Assembly: GCA_002150995.1 (NCBI GenBank)
Contig: MDHJ01000001.1
Span: 1,302,001 to 1,366,000, forward strand
Source of the DNA: Clavibacter michiganensis
Lineage (GTDB): Bacteria; Actinomycetota; Actinomycetes; Actinomycetales; Microbacteriaceae
Direction: 5' to 3'
DNA length: 64,000 nt
Shown: piece after piece, positions 18,319 to 28,155 of the stretch
Numbering within the stretch: the first letter of the stretch is position 1
Layout: each line of letters opens with the position of its first letter
Translations under genes and position numbers: made by a program
Notes under the pieces: model-generated
The model's input: only the letters and a program-made list of their open reading frames with translations
Told to the model about the DNA's origin: nothing
The model's database searches: none

Positions 18319-19559
18319 CGGTCCTCCTGGATCCGGGGGCGGGTGTCGTGCGGGTCGCGGGCCCCGGCCGCGTCGCCCGGGCGGACGTCGTCCGAGCCGC
18401 CGGGCATGCTCGCGAGCACCCGCCATCCGCCGGTCGCGCGGGGCCCGGCGGACGCGGTGCCGCCGTAGACGGCCATGCGCTCGGTGACGCCGAGGAGACC
18501 GCGTCCGCTGCCGGGGACGGGCGGGACGACGGGACCCGTGCGGTCGTCGTCGGTGACCTCCACGGTGATCCGGTCGGGCCCGTGGTCGACCCGGACCTCG
18601 ACGCGCTCGGCGTTCGGCGCGTACCGGAGCACGTTGGTGAGCGACTCCTGCACCACGCGGAACACGGCGAGCTGGCGTCCCGGATCCTCCGGCGGCGTGC
18701 CCGTCGTGGTGAAGCGGACGGGCAGGCCGGTCGACCGGAACGAGTCGACGAGGGCGGCCAGCTCGGCGTGCCCGGGCTGCGGGGCGCGGAGGGACGGAGG
18801 GCTCGCATCGCCGGCGGTGGGCTCCTCGGCGAGCACGCCGAGCATGCGGCGCATCTCGGAGAGCGACGACCGACCCGCGTCCGCCACCTCGCGCATCGCG
18901 TCGCGGGCGAGCTCCGGGCGGGTGACCGCGCTGGCCGCCGCGCCGTCGGCGAGCGTCACCATGACGGTGATGCCGTGGGCGACGATGTCGTGGATCTCGC
19001 GGGCGATGCGGGTGCGCTCGGCCGCCGTGGCGAGCCGCGCCTGCTGGTCGCGCTCGCGCGCGAGCTGCACCGCGAGGTCCCGCAGCGCCTCCACGTAGCG
19101 CTTCCGTCCGCCGACGTTCGTCCCGATGAGCGTCGCGATGAGCATGGGGATGAGGCTGAACACCAGCATCGAGGCGACCGAGAGGTCGAGCGGCCCGGTG
19201 CGCGCCGTGGTGGGCACGACGACCGCGGCGAGGATCGCGGAGCCGCCGAGCCCCAGCCACGCGCGACGCGAGGACCCGTGGACCGCGACGGCGTAGAGCG
19301 CGAGCGGGAGGGCGCCGAAGTCGAAGGTGCCCGAGATCAGGGCCGAGGCCGCCGTGCCGAGCCCGCTCACGACGAGCACGCTCACCGGTCGGCTGCGGCG
19401 GAGCATCAGCGCCGCGCCCACGCCGAGCGACAGGGCGACGAGCACGACCACGGCCCCGGGGAGGTCGGAGCGGATGTCGCTGACGGCCACGCCGGCGAGG
19501 GACGCCCAGGTGAACAGGACCGCGATGACGGCGTCGACCGTCCGCGGATGCCGGGCCAT
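18315..19559 (-). CDS. Sensor histidine kinase, HisKA_3 (NarX/DesK-like) family
   Basis: About 414 aa. Four to five membrane segments fill residues 8-150, a coiled linker follows, then the dimerisation/phospho-acceptor helix with H190 ([14 protein letters not shown]), then an HATPase_c domain with the N-box ([16 protein letters not shown]) and a [11 protein letters not shown] glycine loop. The ATG at 19559 is the first normal start, but the coding frame stays open to the permease stop at 19655-19657. A non-standard CTG overlapping that stop would add 33 residues, so the start is uncertain. The stop overlaps the response regulator ATG. Confidence 0.9.
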   Translation of the reverse strand: MARHPRTVDAVIAVLFTWASLAGVAVSDIRSDLPGAVVVLVALSLGVGAALMLRRSRPVSVLVVSGLGTAASALISGTFDFGALPLALYAVAVHGSSRRAWLGLGGSAILAAVVVPTTARTGPLDLSVASMLVFSLIPMLIATLIGTNVGGRKRYVEALRDLAVQLARERDQQARLATAAERTRIAREIHDIVAHGITVMVTLADGAAASAVTRPELARDAMREVADAGRSSLSEMRRMLGVLAEEPTAGDASPPSLRAPQPGHAELAALVDSFRSTGLPVRFTTTGTPPEDPGRQLAVFRVVQESLTNVLRYAPNAERVEVRVDHGPDRITVEVTDDDRTGPVVPPVPGSGRGLLGVTERMAVYGGTASAGPRATGGWRVLASMPGGSDDVRPGDAAGARDPHDTRPRIQEDR

Positions 19560-19654
19560 CCACCCGCGGACCGCGCCGGGCGGGGTCGGCAGGCGGACGC
19601 CGTCGGGCGCGGCGGTGTCCGCCGCGCCCGACGGCGCCCTCCGTTCCGCGTCGA

Positions 19655-20494
19655 TCAGGCGTCCCGCTTCCGGGCGAGCACGACGGCGGGGACGAGGATC
19701 ACGGCGACCCAGGCCAGCATGACCAGGAGCGCCTGCCAGAACTCCATCTCCCCGGGAGCGCCGTTGCCGCCGCTGTAGAGGCGGTTGCCCGCGCTCAGGG
19801 GGAAGTACGGCTCGAGGTCGCGGACCCAGTCGAGCACTGCGCCGAGCAGCTGGCCGACGATGGGCACGACGAGGACGAGGCCGACGAGGGCCCCGATCCC
19901 CGCCGCGCCGTTGCGCAGCAGGAGGCCGAACCCGAAGCCCATCAGGCCGATGAGCACGACGAAGAGCACGCCGCCGAGGGCCGAGAGCAGGAACCCGCCC
20001 TCCAGGACGTCGACCTCCGCGCCGGCCGCGGAGAAGTACGCGCGGGCGATCAGGAGGGCGACGGCGACCGCGATCGCGGTGACCACGAAGGTCACGACCG
20101 TGTAGACGATCGCCTTGGCGGCGATGACCCCGAGACGCCGGGGCGCCGCGCTGAACGACGAGCGGATCATTCCGGTGGAGTACTCGCCGCTGATCACGAG
20201 TACCCCGAGCACGCCCGCGACGAGCATCGACAGCGTGACGCCGCTGAGGCCGACGGACACCAGCAGGTCGGCGGCAGGGAGGCCCGGGACGCCCAGCTGG
20301 TCCTGCAGCTGATCCACGACGAACGGGGTGAAGAGCGCCGAGAATCCGGCGAGGAGGAGGAAGACGAGCGCGAAGCACCAGACGGTGGAGCGCAGAGTGC
20401 GGAGCTTGATCCACTCGGAGCGCATGAGGCGGACGAGCGTGGGACGGCCCGTGGTCACCGGGGCGGGTGCGTAGGGGGTGCTGGTGGCGGTCAT
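19655..20494 (-). CDS. ABC transporter permease (ABC-2 type)
   Basis: A 279-aa permease with six hydrophobic segments: the first near 40-62, then about 85-105, 130-152, 165-190, 195-215 and 250-272. The cytoplasmic start ([18 protein letters not shown]) is typical of this group. AGGAG lies 8 bases before the ATG, which overlaps the stop of the ATPase gene (ATGA). It is probably an exporter for lipids or antimicrobial peptides, because it is operonic with a kinase/regulator pair; the substrate is unknown. Confidence 0.9.
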   Translation of the reverse strand: MTATSTPYAPAPVTTGRPTLVRLMRSEWIKLRTLRSTVWCFALVFLLLAGFSALFTPFVVDQLQDQLGVPGLPAADLLVSVGLSGVTLSMLVAGVLGVLVISGEYSTGMIRSSFSAAPRRLGVIAAKAIVYTVVTFVVTAIAVAVALLIARAYFSAAGAEVDVLEGGFLLSALGGVLFVVLIGLMGFGFGLLLRNGAAGIGALVGLVLVVPIVGQLLGAVLDWVRDLEPYFPLSAGNRLYSGGNGAPGEMEFWQALLVMLAWVAVILVPAVVLARKRDA

Positions 20495-21425
20495 CGTGCG
20501 GTCTCCTGCTCGGTCGTGCCGACTGCGGCGCTGTGGTACTCGACGTCGCCCTGCGTGAGCGACAGGTAGGCGTCCTCGAGGGACGCCGAGACGGGCGTGA
20601 GCTCGTGCAGCACGACTCCCGCCGACAGGGCGGCGTCGCCGACCTGCGCGGCCGTGAGGCCCGTGATCTCGATGACGTCGCGCTCGACGCTCGTGACCAC
20701 GACGTCGGGTCGCGACACCGCCTGGCCGAGCCGGTCGGCGTGCGGCGACCGGACGCGGACCAGTCCGCTCGTGGCTCCCGCCACCACGGCGGCGACGGGC
20801 GCATCGGCCAGCACGCGGCCGCGACCGAGGACGATGAGGTGGTCGGCGGTCTGCGCCATCTCGCTCATCAGGTGCGAGGACAGGAGCACCGTGCGGCCCT
20901 GGCCGGCGAGGTAGCGCGTGATGTTGCGCACCCAGAGGACGCCCTCGGGGTCGAGGCCGTTGACGGGCTCGTCGAGGATGAGCGTGCGCGGGTCCCCAGG
21001 AGCGCGACGGCGATGCCGAGGCGCTGCCCCATGCCGAGGGAGAAGCCCCCCACCCGCTTCTTGGCGACCGGCTGCAGGCCCGTCATCTCGATGACCTCGT
21101 CGACCCGCGAGCGCGGGATGCCATGCGTGGCCGCCATCGCGAGGAGGTGGTTGAAGGCGCTGCGGCCCGTGTGCACCGCCTTGGCGTCCAGGAGCGCGCC
21201 GACCTCGTGCAGCGGCGCCTGGAGGTCGCGGTAGCGGCGGCCGTTGACGGTCACCGATCCGGAGGTCGGGGCGTCCAGCCCGACGATCATGCGCATCGTG
21301 GTGGACTTGCCGGCGCCGTTCGGACCGAGGAATCCGGTCACCATGCCCGGCTGGACGGTGAAGCTCACGCCGTCCACGGCGGTCTTCGCGCCGTAGCGCT
21401 TGGTCAGGTTCTCAGCGACGATCAT
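20491..21425 (-). pseudogene. ABC transporter ATP-binding protein, frameshifted
   Basis: The ATPase of the ABC-2 exporter. ATG at 21425 with GAGGAGG upstream. Walker A GPNGAGKST is near residues 35-43 and the signature FSLGMGQRLG near 130. The frame breaks after IAVALLG. The rest, beginning at the D-loop region (about PRTLILDEPVNGLDPEG) and continuing as VRNITRYLAGQGRTVLLSSH, is in the next frame and ends at 20491. One extra base in the CCCC run at 20994-20997 restores about 311 aa. Because this gene leads the operon, a real break would silence the whole transporter. Confidence 0.85.
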
Positions 21426-21554
21426 GCGCGCTGCCTCCTCAGGGTGGATGTGCGGACCCAGCGCCCGCGAGACCAACGCTAGGGGCGGCCTCCTCGGCGA
21501 CGCGTCCCCCTTCCGGCCCCCGCCCCGAGGCGGTCCTGGTACCAGGGTGCCGGG

Positions 21555-22760
21555 TCAGGCGGTCCCGGGCGCCAGGGCGCCGAGGCGTCGCACGGCCTCC
21601 TCGAGCACGTCGATCCGCTTGCAGAACGCGAAGCGCACGAGCGAGGCGTGCTCCGCGGCGAGCGGAGGATGGCAGAAGGCGGAGAGGGGCACCCCGACCA
21701 CGCCGGCGAGGTCGGGCAGCCGCAGGCACAGCTCCCGGGCGTCGGCGAACCCGAGCGGCGCGGCGTCGGCCACGATGAAGTAGCCGGCCTGCGGCAGGTG
21801 GACCCGGAAGCCGGCCGCCGTCAGCCCCGCCGCGAGGATGTCGCGCTTGTGCCGCAGGTCGTCCGCGATGCCGTCGTACACCCGGTCCGGCAGGGCGAGT
21901 CCGGTCGCGATGGCGGGCTGGAACGGCGCGCCGTTCACGAACGTCAGGAACTGCTTGACGGCCAGGATCGCGGAGACCAGGGGCGCGGGCGCCGTCAGCC
22001 AGCCCACCTTCCAGCCCGTGGTGCGGAAGGTCTTCCCGCCGGAGGAGATGGTCACGGTGCGCTCGCGGGCTCCCGCCAGGGTGGCGACCGGGACGTGCGA
22101 CGCGTCGAACACGAGGTGCTCGTAGACCTCGTCCGTGACGATCACGACGTCGTGCGCGATCGCGAGCTCCACGACGAGCTCGCGGACCTCGCAGCTGAGC
22201 ACCGTGCCAGTGGGGTTGTGCGGGTCGTTCAGGAGGATCACGCGGGTGCGGTCGGTGATGGCGTCGCGCAGGTCGTCGAGCCGCGGCTGGAAGCCGGGGG
22301 CGCGCAGCGGGACGGTGCGGTGCACGCCGCGGGCCAGCGAGATGAGCGCCCCGTAGGCGTCGTAGAACGGCTCGAGGGTCACCACCTCGTCGCCCTCCTC
22401 CACGAGGGCGAGGAGGGTGGCCGCGATGGCCTCGGTCGCACCCGCGGTCACGAGCACCTGCGTCTCCGGGTCGATCGCCATCCCGTAGAAGCGAGCCTGG
22501 TGGGCGGCGATCGCCTGCCGCAGCCCGGGGGTGCCGCGACCCGGCGGGTACTGGTTCATCCCGGAGGAGATCGCCGCGCGCGCCGCCTCGAGCACCTCGC
22601 CCGGTCCGTCCTCGTCGGGGAAGCCCTGCCCCAGGTTGATCGCACCGGTAGCGGCGGCGAGTGCGCTCATCTCCGCGAACACGGTGGTGCCGGGCGTCCC
22701 GTCGGGCGAGAGCAGCATGGCCCCGCGGGCCGCGCGCACCCACGCGCCGGGTATCGTCAT
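21555..22760 (-). CDS. PLP-dependent aminotransferase, class I/II
   Basis: A 401-aa fold-type I aminotransferase. The PLP lysine is K243 in SSGGKTFRTTGWKVGW; NPTGT (182-186) and the VTDEVYEHL aspartate (210) are other cofactor contacts. From memory it is closest to the methionine/kynurenine aminotransferase (YbdL) and N-succinyl-diaminopimelate aminotransferase (DapC) groups, which cannot be separated here. ATG at 22760; the ribosome site is weak. It stands alone, opposite a lipoprotein gene. Confidence 0.9.
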   Translation of the reverse strand: MTIPGAWVRAARGAMLLSPDGTPGTTVFAEMSALAAATGAINLGQGFPDEDGPGEVLEAARAAISSGMNQYPPGRGTPGLRQAIAAHQARFYGMAIDPETQVLVTAGATEAIAATLLALVEEGDEVVTLEPFYDAYGALISLARGVHRTVPLRAPGFQPRLDDLRDAITDRTRVILLNDPHNPTGTVLSCEVRELVVELAIAHDVVIVTDEVYEHLVFDASHVPVATLAGARERTVTISSGGKTFRTTGWKVGWLTAPAPLVSAILAVKQFLTFVNGAPFQPAIATGLALPDRVYDGIADDLRHKRDILAAGLTAAGFRVHLPQAGYFIVADAAPLGFADARELCLRLPDLAGVVGVPLSAFCHPPLAAEHASLVRFAFCKRIDVLEEAVRRLGALAPGTA

Positions 22761-22946
22761 GCGCCCATCATGGCGCGCAGACGGCGGGCCGCCTCCCGCA
22801 CAGCGGGCGTGCCGCCGGACAGCGCGTCTCATGTGGACCCTCCCGCTCCGCCTCGCACCAGCACGGCTACCTTTCCTGGACCGCGATGCCGGGTGCCGCC
22901 GCACCCCTCCTGCTCGCGGGATCCGCACGCCCAGGGGGAGACGACC

Positions 22947-23507
22947 ATGCACGAGCGACCGCGCCACCGACCGAGGCGGGTGACCGGGACGCTGACCGGC
23001 TCGCTCGCCCTCCTGCTCCTGTCATGCGTCCTCAGCGGATGCGCCGCCCCCGAGGCGCCGAGCCCGCAGGGCCCGCCGACCCCGGCGCTGTCGCAGGAGC
23101 AGTGGGACGCGGCGGCTTTCAAGGATCTCTACACGCGCTACGTGGACCTGCCGCTGGACGAGGAGACGGAGGACGAGTTGCGCGGCCTGTTGACGGGGAG
23201 AGCACTCGAGTCGGACCTCGAGAGCCTCGCGTCCGACCGAGCCTCGGGACGTCGCATCGTGGGGAAGGAGACCTTCCGTAGGTTCTCCGTGACCGACCGA
23301 GGGGATGACCCGCAGAGCGGCGAGTACATGGTCGCGCAAGCATGCCTCGACGTCGGCGGGACCCGGTTCGTCGATGCGGGAGGCACCGATGTGACTCCGC
23401 AGAGGGAGGCCCTGCTCAGCCTCCAGATCAAGGCCGTGAGGGTCGAGGGCGGCGACTGGCGAATCAGCGACTTCGTGCGAAACGACGAGGTGCGCGCGTG
23501 CGCATGA
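22947..23507 (+). CDS. Putative lipoprotein
   Basis: 186 aa; not recognised. Basic N-terminus, hydrophobic core and lipobox LSGC put an acylated cysteine at residue 32, so the protein should be anchored outside the membrane. The mature part is charged and helical at first (QEQWDAAAFKDLYTRYVDLP), with a later segment resembling nuclear-transport-factor-2-like folds (IKAVRVEGGDWRISDFVRND); this similarity is only a guess. GGGGGAG lies 6 bases before the ATG. Its stop overlaps the ATG of the next secreted-protein gene (ATGA), so the two are co-translated. Confidence 0.8.
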   Translation: MHERPRHRPRRVTGTLTGSLALLLLSCVLSGCAAPEAPSPQGPPTPALSQEQWDAAAFKDLYTRYVDLPLDEETEDELRGLLTGRALESDLESLASDRASGRRIVGKETFRRFSVTDRGDDPQSGEYMVAQACLDVGGTRFVDAGGTDVTPQREALLSLQIKAVRVEGGDWRISDFVRNDEVRACA

Positions 23508-24387
23508 GGGCCGCTTCGACGGTGGCTGCCGTCCTGATCCTCATCGCGTGCGCGTCAGCGACTCCGGCAGAAGCGTCCGACTCGCCGTGCAGCGGCCGCA
23601 CGAGCAGTGGGGGCGTGTGCGCGGCGGGACGGATCACCGGCGCCACCGTCAATGTGTCGGGAGTCGTGGCGCTGCCGGATTCCGGCTCCTCTCGGCCTTC
23701 GACGGGTCAGGCCATCACCGACGATGGGCCGCCGACTCCGGTGGTGCCGCATCCGGTGCCGCGGCAGGACCGGTTGGCGGCGGATGCGGATGGGGGGTGC
23801 TTGCCGGGGCGGGGGTCGTGTCTGGATGGTCGGCATGCGTTCCTGCCGCCGGCGAGGTCGCCGGTGAAGGCGGCGGATCCGGCGCCGGTGGTGGAGGGGG
23901 TTGCGGGGGTGACGATGGAGGATGTGGCGCAGTTCGTGCCGCGGTCGGCGTCGATCCGGTCGCAGCCGAACGGGTGGGCGCTGGTGGGGGTGCCGGTGAA
24001 CCTGGTGACGGATGCGGTAGCGCAGGTGGTCGACGGGGTGCTGCTGGGGCGGCCGGCGCAGGTGCGGTTCGTGCCGGTGTCGTTCGCGTGGGACCACGGT
24101 GATGGCACGACGACGGCGGTGGAGGGTCCGGGTGCGTCGTGGGCGCAGCTGGGTCAGGGTGACTTCACGCCCACGGCCACGAGCCACGTGTTCGCGACGG
24201 TCGGGGAACGTCAGGTGTCGGTGACGATCGCGTACGCGCCGTCGTACCGGTTCGACGGGGTGCGTGGCAGTCGATCCCGGGGACGCTGCCGGTGCTGGTG
24301 GGTCCGGTGATGATCCGTGTCGTGCAGGGGTCCACGGTCCTGGTGCCGGGGCCGTGCGGGACCCGCCACGCCGGCCCCGGATGCTGA
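23504..24387 (+). pseudogene. Secreted PKD-domain-like protein, frameshifted
   Basis: An exported protein with a signal peptide (hydrophobic 7-20, cleavage likely after PAEA near residue 25). A PKD-like fold is suggested by VSFAWDHGDGTT and SHVFATVGERQVSVTIAYAPSYRF in the C-terminal third. The frame breaks after YRFDG. The neighbouring frame supplies GAWQSIPGTLPVLVGPV and ends at 24387 with a Cys-containing tail. One extra G in the GGGG run at 24257-24260 restores 294 aa. Codon use from about 23690 to 24240 favours G-ending codons (GGG, CGG, TTG, GAT), unlike neighbouring genes. Confidence 0.7.
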
Positions 24388-24409
24388 GACGCCGCGAGGT
24401 CCCGGCGTC
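24388..24409 (+). terminator. Hairpin after PKD-like gene
   Basis: GACGCCG (24388-24394) and CGGCGTC (24403-24409) pair with an 8-base loop, starting on the base after the stop codon. The following 190 bases to the protease gene hold no other recognisable feature. Confidence 0.5.
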
Positions 24410-24602
24410 CGACCGCCACGCACTCCTCGACCTGCTCGGGCGCAGGCTCCCGCGTACGCTCGACCCAGCAGGCGAGCAGCGACACCGACGCCTTGGTCGT
24501 CCTTCGGGACCTGGCCTCTGCGGACGGCGCGCTGTCAGGGCAGCCATAGGCAACGCCCAGACTCGCCCTGGAAGCTGGCACGACCTGAGAGGAGCACCAC
24601 CG

Positions 24603-26120
24603 ATGACCGACAGAAGCCACGGCGCAGACGAGCACGAGGGCGACCGCGAGGTGCCTGGCCGCCCGGACGCCACAGGCCCGGCATCGTCGCGCTCCTCGGA
24701 CCCGGCCGGCGACGGATCGTCCTGGCCCGCGCCCGCCGGTCCCGCAGCGAGTGCCCACCCGGCACCCACCCCCGCAGACCAGCGCGACACGCTCGCCTAC
24801 GGCACCCGCCCGGAAGCCGAGCGGCCTGCTGCCACCACCACCGTCCCCGTCGCGGAATCAGCGGCCGCCGGCGACGGACCGTCGGCGGAGACGACCCCGG
24901 CGCCCCGCAGGAAGGCCAACAAGGCCCTCCCTCTCGTCGCCATGCTCGCGGTCGGCGCCCTCATCGGGGGAGCCGCCGGCGGTCTGTCCGTCTGGGCGGT
25001 CGCGCACGAGGACGGCTCGACGGAGGCGGCCAGCCAGGCTCCGGCCAACATCACGGTCAACGACCCGGACGATGCGACGCCCATCACCGCCGTCGCCGCG
25101 CAGGCGTCCGGCAGCGTCGTCACCATCAGCGTCGCCGGCGCGCAGGGCGGCGGCACCGGTTCGGGCGTGGTGCTCTCGAGCGACGGGTACATCCTCACCA
25201 ACACCCACGTGGTGACGCTCGACGGCCAGACCGGCAACCCCACCATCCAGGTGAAGACCGCGGACGGCGCCCTCTACACGGCCCAGCTCATCGGCACGGA
25301 TCCGGTCGTCGACCTCGCGGTCATCAAGATGGACGGGGCGAGCGGGCTCACGCCCATCGAGTTCGCCGACTCCTCGAAGCTCAACGTCGGTGACGACGCC
25401 ATCGCCATCGGCGCGCCGCTCGGTCTGTCCGGCACGGTGACCGACGGCATCGTCAGCGCACTCGACCGGAGCATCCAGGTGGCCTCGTCCGCCGCTCCCG
25501 AGACGCCGGGAGACGGCAGCCAGAGCGAGGAGACGCCGTTCAACTTCTGGCCCTTCGGCAACGAGGGTCAGGGGGGCCAGGGCGGGACGGGCGGCCAGCC
25601 CCAGGCGGCGGCCACCATCAGCCTGCCGGTCATCCAGACCGACGCGGCCATCAACCCCGGGAACTCGGGAGGCGCGCTCCTCGACCGCGAAGGTCGGCTC
25701 ATGGGCATCAACGTGGCCATCGCCAACGCCGGCGGGTCGAGCTCGACCGCGGGCAGCATCGGCGTCGGCTTCGCCATCCCGTCGAACCTCGCCCAGCGCG
25801 TCGGCAAGGAGATCATCGCGGGTGGCAGCGCGTCGCACGGGCTGCTCGGCGCGAGCGCCCGCGACGCGGCCGCGGCCGACAACACGACCCCGGTCGGCGG
25901 CGCGTTCATCGTGGAGGTCCAGAGCGGAGGCGCCGCAGCCGCCGCGGGGCTGCGGAGCGGCGACATCGTGACGGCCTTCGAGGGCGTCCCGATCAGCAAG
26001 GCCAGCGACCTCACGGCGCAGGTCCGGGCGCTGGCCGGCGGCAGCGATGCTCAGCTGACCGTGATCCGCGGTGGCCAGACGCAGCAGGTCGCCATCACGC
26101 TCGGCACGCTGCAGCAGTAG
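24603..26120 (+). CDS. HtrA/DegP-type serine protease with PDZ domain
   Basis: A 505-aa membrane-anchored, trypsin-like protease acting outside the cytoplasmic membrane in protein quality control. A disordered acidic/Pro/Ala-rich cytoplasmic N-terminus (1-105) precedes one membrane segment (108-134), then the protease domain with catalytic H202 (LTNTHVV), D237 (VVDLAVIK) and S355 (GNSGGALL), and a C-terminal PDZ domain (about 400-500). A Gly/Gln-rich loop at 318-336 lies inside the protease domain. GAGAGGAG lies 8 bases before the ATG. A strong terminator follows. Confidence 0.95.
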   Translation: MTDRSHGADEHEGDREVPGRPDATGPASSRSSDPAGDGSSWPAPAGPAASAHPAPTPADQRDTLAYGTRPEAERPAATTTVPVAESAAAGDGPSAETTPAPRRKANKALPLVAMLAVGALIGGAAGGLSVWAVAHEDGSTEAASQAPANITVNDPDDATPITAVAAQASGSVVTISVAGAQGGGTGSGVVLSSDGYILTNTHVVTLDGQTGNPTIQVKTADGALYTAQLIGTDPVVDLAVIKMDGASGLTPIEFADSSKLNVGDDAIAIGAPLGLSGTVTDGIVSALDRSIQVASSAAPETPGDGSQSEETPFNFWPFGNEGQGGQGGTGGQPQAAATISLPVIQTDAAINPGNSGGALLDREGRLMGINVAIANAGGSSSTAGSIGVGFAIPSNLAQRVGKEIIAGGSASHGLLGASARDAAAADNTTPVGGAFIVEVQSGGAAAAAGLRSGDIVTAFEGVPISKASDLTAQVRALAGGSDAQLTVIRGGQTQQVAITLGTLQQ

Positions 26121-26132
26121 CCCCTGACCCGC

Positions 26133-26172
26133 GAGGAGGGGCGGACCGGTGAGCGCCGGTCCGCCCCTCCTC
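26133..26172 (+). terminator. Strong terminator after HtrA gene
   Basis: A perfect 17-bp stem (26133-26149 with 26156-26172) and 6-base loop, 12 bases after the stop codon. Confidence 0.85.
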
Positions 26173-26199
26173 TGCGTCCATGGCGGAGGGGCGGGCTGG

Positions 26200-26205
26200 T
26201 AATGT
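26200..26205 (+). promoter_or_regulatory. -10 box (TAATGT) of glycopolymer operon
   Basis: TAATGT, 58 bases before the first glycosyltransferase start, in an otherwise GC-only stretch just past the HtrA terminator. No convincing -35 box. Confidence 0.4.
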
Positions 26206-26263
26206 GCTGCGAGGCTCGGCCCCCGACGGCCCCGGCCGCACCTCCTCCAAGAGATCGGCTCAG

Positions 26264-27337
26264 ATGGCGCACCACCCGCGACGAGACCCCGTCGCCGGCA
26301 GCCCCGGCGAACTGCCCGCCGTCTCGTACGTCATGCCGATCCTCAACGAGGTGGACCACGTCCGGGCGGCCGTGGACAGCATGATGCGTCAGGACTACGC
26401 CGGCGACTTCGAGGTCGTCCTCGCGCTCGGGCCGAGCACCGACGGGACGACCGAGGTGGTCCGGGAGATGGCGCGTGCCGACTCGCGCATCACGAGCGTC
26501 GACAACCCCACGGGCTCGACTCCCGGCGGCCTCAACGCCGCCATCCGCGCGACGCGGAATCCCGTGGTCATCCGCGTCGACGCGCACTCGCTGCTCCCGC
26601 CCGACTACACCCGGATCGCGGTGGAGACGCTGCAGGCGACCGGCGCGGACAACGTCGGCGGCCTCATGTCGGCCGAGGGACGGACGCCGTTCGAGAAGGC
26701 GGTCGCCCGTGCGTACGGCGCCCGGGTCGGCCTCGGCGGCACCGCGCACCACGTCGGCGGCAAGGAGGGTCCCGCGGAGACCGCGTACCTCGGTGCGTTC
26801 CGGCGCGAGCGCCTCGTCGACGTCGGGCTGTTCGACGAGGGCGTCCGTCGTGGTCAGGACTGGGAGCTCAACCGCAGGATCCGGCAGAGCGGCGGCCTCG
26901 TCTGGTTCACGCCCCGCATGAAGGTCACCTACCGGCCCCGCTCGACGTTCCGGTCGCTCATCCGGCAGTTCTTCGCGACCGGCCTGTGGCGCGGGGAGCT
27001 CGCCCGCCGGTACACGCGGCAGAACTCCGTCCGCTACTTCGTGCCGCCCGTCGCCGTCGCCGGGGTCGCGGCCGGTCTCGTCCTCGGCGTCGCGGGCCTG
27101 GTGGGCCCGGCCATCGGGGTGCCGAGCCTGCGCCGCCTCGTCGCCGCGTTCGTCGTCCCCGGCGTCTACGCCGGCTTCGTGCTGGTGAGCACCGTCACCG
27201 TGGCCTCGCGGGACGGTGCGGCCACGATGCTGCGGTTCGCCGCGGTGCTCCCGTCCATCCACTTCAGCTGGGGCACGGGCTTCGTGCTCGGATTCCTCGA
27301 GCTCACCGACGACCTCGACGGGCACACGGGCCGATGA
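26264..27337 (+). CDS. Glycosyltransferase family 2, membrane-associated
   Basis: A 357-aa GT-A glycosyltransferase. The nucleotide-sugar domain (1-250) shows YVMPILNEVDHVR at the start, a DxD-like VIRVDAH near 105 and a QDWELNRRIRQ segment near 205. Two to three hydrophobic segments in the C-terminal 100 residues tether it to the membrane. It resembles transferases that build cell-surface polysaccharide or lipid-linked glycans. ATG 26264 is chosen over an upstream ATG at 26180 because the family motif starts soon after. Its stop overlaps the next gene (ATGA). First gene of a four-gene operon. Confidence 0.88.
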   Translation: MAHHPRRDPVAGSPGELPAVSYVMPILNEVDHVRAAVDSMMRQDYAGDFEVVLALGPSTDGTTEVVREMARADSRITSVDNPTGSTPGGLNAAIRATRNPVVIRVDAHSLLPPDYTRIAVETLQATGADNVGGLMSAEGRTPFEKAVARAYGARVGLGGTAHHVGGKEGPAETAYLGAFRRERLVDVGLFDEGVRRGQDWELNRRIRQSGGLVWFTPRMKVTYRPRSTFRSLIRQFFATGLWRGELARRYTRQNSVRYFVPPVAVAGVAAGLVLGVAGLVGPAIGVPSLRRLVAAFVVPGVYAGFVLVSTVTVASRDGAATMLRFAAVLPSIHFSWGTGFVLGFLELTDDLDGHTGR

Positions 27338-28155
27338 GCAGCGACCCCCGCACCGGCGACCGCGGCCTGCCGTCCTCCATCGCGGAGCTGCGGCGCGTGA
27401 CCCAGCCCCCCGAGGTGCGCCTCCGGGCGAACGCCGAGCACTGGACGGCCCACCTCTACCTCCGCGACCTCTCGCCCTACGTCACCTGGCTCCTCCTGCG
27501 GACGCCCATCAGCGCCAACGGCGTCACCGTCGTCATGATCCTCACGGGATGGGCAGCCGCCGCGGCCCTGCTCATCCCGGGCATCGCGGGCGCCGCCCTC
27601 GCGCTCGTCCTCGGCCAACTGCAGATGCTCGTGGACTGCTGCGACGGGGAGGTGGCGCGCTGGCGGCGCACCTCGTCGCCGGTCGGCCACTTCCTCGACG
27701 CGGTCGGGCACTACTCGACCGAGATGCTGATCGCGCTGGCCCTGGGCATCCGTGCCGCCGCGTACCCCTTCGAGGCGCCGGATGATCTGCCCTGGACGAC
27801 GCTCGCGTTCGCCCTCGCCCTCGTCATCGTGCTGAACAAGGCGCTGAACGACATGGTGCGCGTCGCCCGCGCGTCCGCCGACCTGCCGAAGGCGCCCGTC
27901 GGGGCCGGGACGGTCGCGTCGCAGCACTCCCTCATCGCGGTCGCGCGCCGGGCCGTGCGGTTCCTGCCCTTCCACCGGATGTTCCACTCGGTCGAGCTGA
28001 CCATCGTCGTGTTCGTCGTCGCGCTCGTGGGCCTCGTGGCGGGACAGCCGGAGACCGACCGGGTCCTGCTGATCGCGCTCGTGCCGCTCTCGGTGCTCGC
28101 CCTCGTCGGGCACTTCGTGATGATCGTCACGTCGCGTCGGCTGACCTCCGCGTGA
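27334..28155 (+). CDS. CDP-alcohol phosphatidyltransferase family membrane protein (variant motif)
   Basis: A 273-aa membrane enzyme that would transfer a phospho-alcohol or phosphatidyl group from a CDP-linked donor. The family motif is at about 102-127: DCCDGEVAR, eight residues, then G-x3-D-x3-H. The fourth aspartate of the consensus (D4, the proposed general base) is a histidine here (FLDAVGH). Five to six membrane segments surround it. It is co-translated with glycosyltransferases on both sides (ATGA and GTGA overlaps), so it should use a CDP-alcohol in making a surface glycopolymer or glycolipid; the cytidylyltransferase at 33686-34378 could make that donor. Confidence 0.88.
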   Translation: MSSDPRTGDRGLPSSIAELRRVTQPPEVRLRANAEHWTAHLYLRDLSPYVTWLLLRTPISANGVTVVMILTGWAAAAALLIPGIAGAALALVLGQLQMLVDCCDGEVARWRRTSSPVGHFLDAVGHYSTEMLIALALGIRAAAYPFEAPDDLPWTTLAFALALVIVLNKALNDMVRVARASADLPKAPVGAGTVASQHSLIAVARRAVRFLPFHRMFHSVELTIVVFVVALVGLVAGQPETDRVLLIALVPLSVLALVGHFVMIVTSRRLTSA

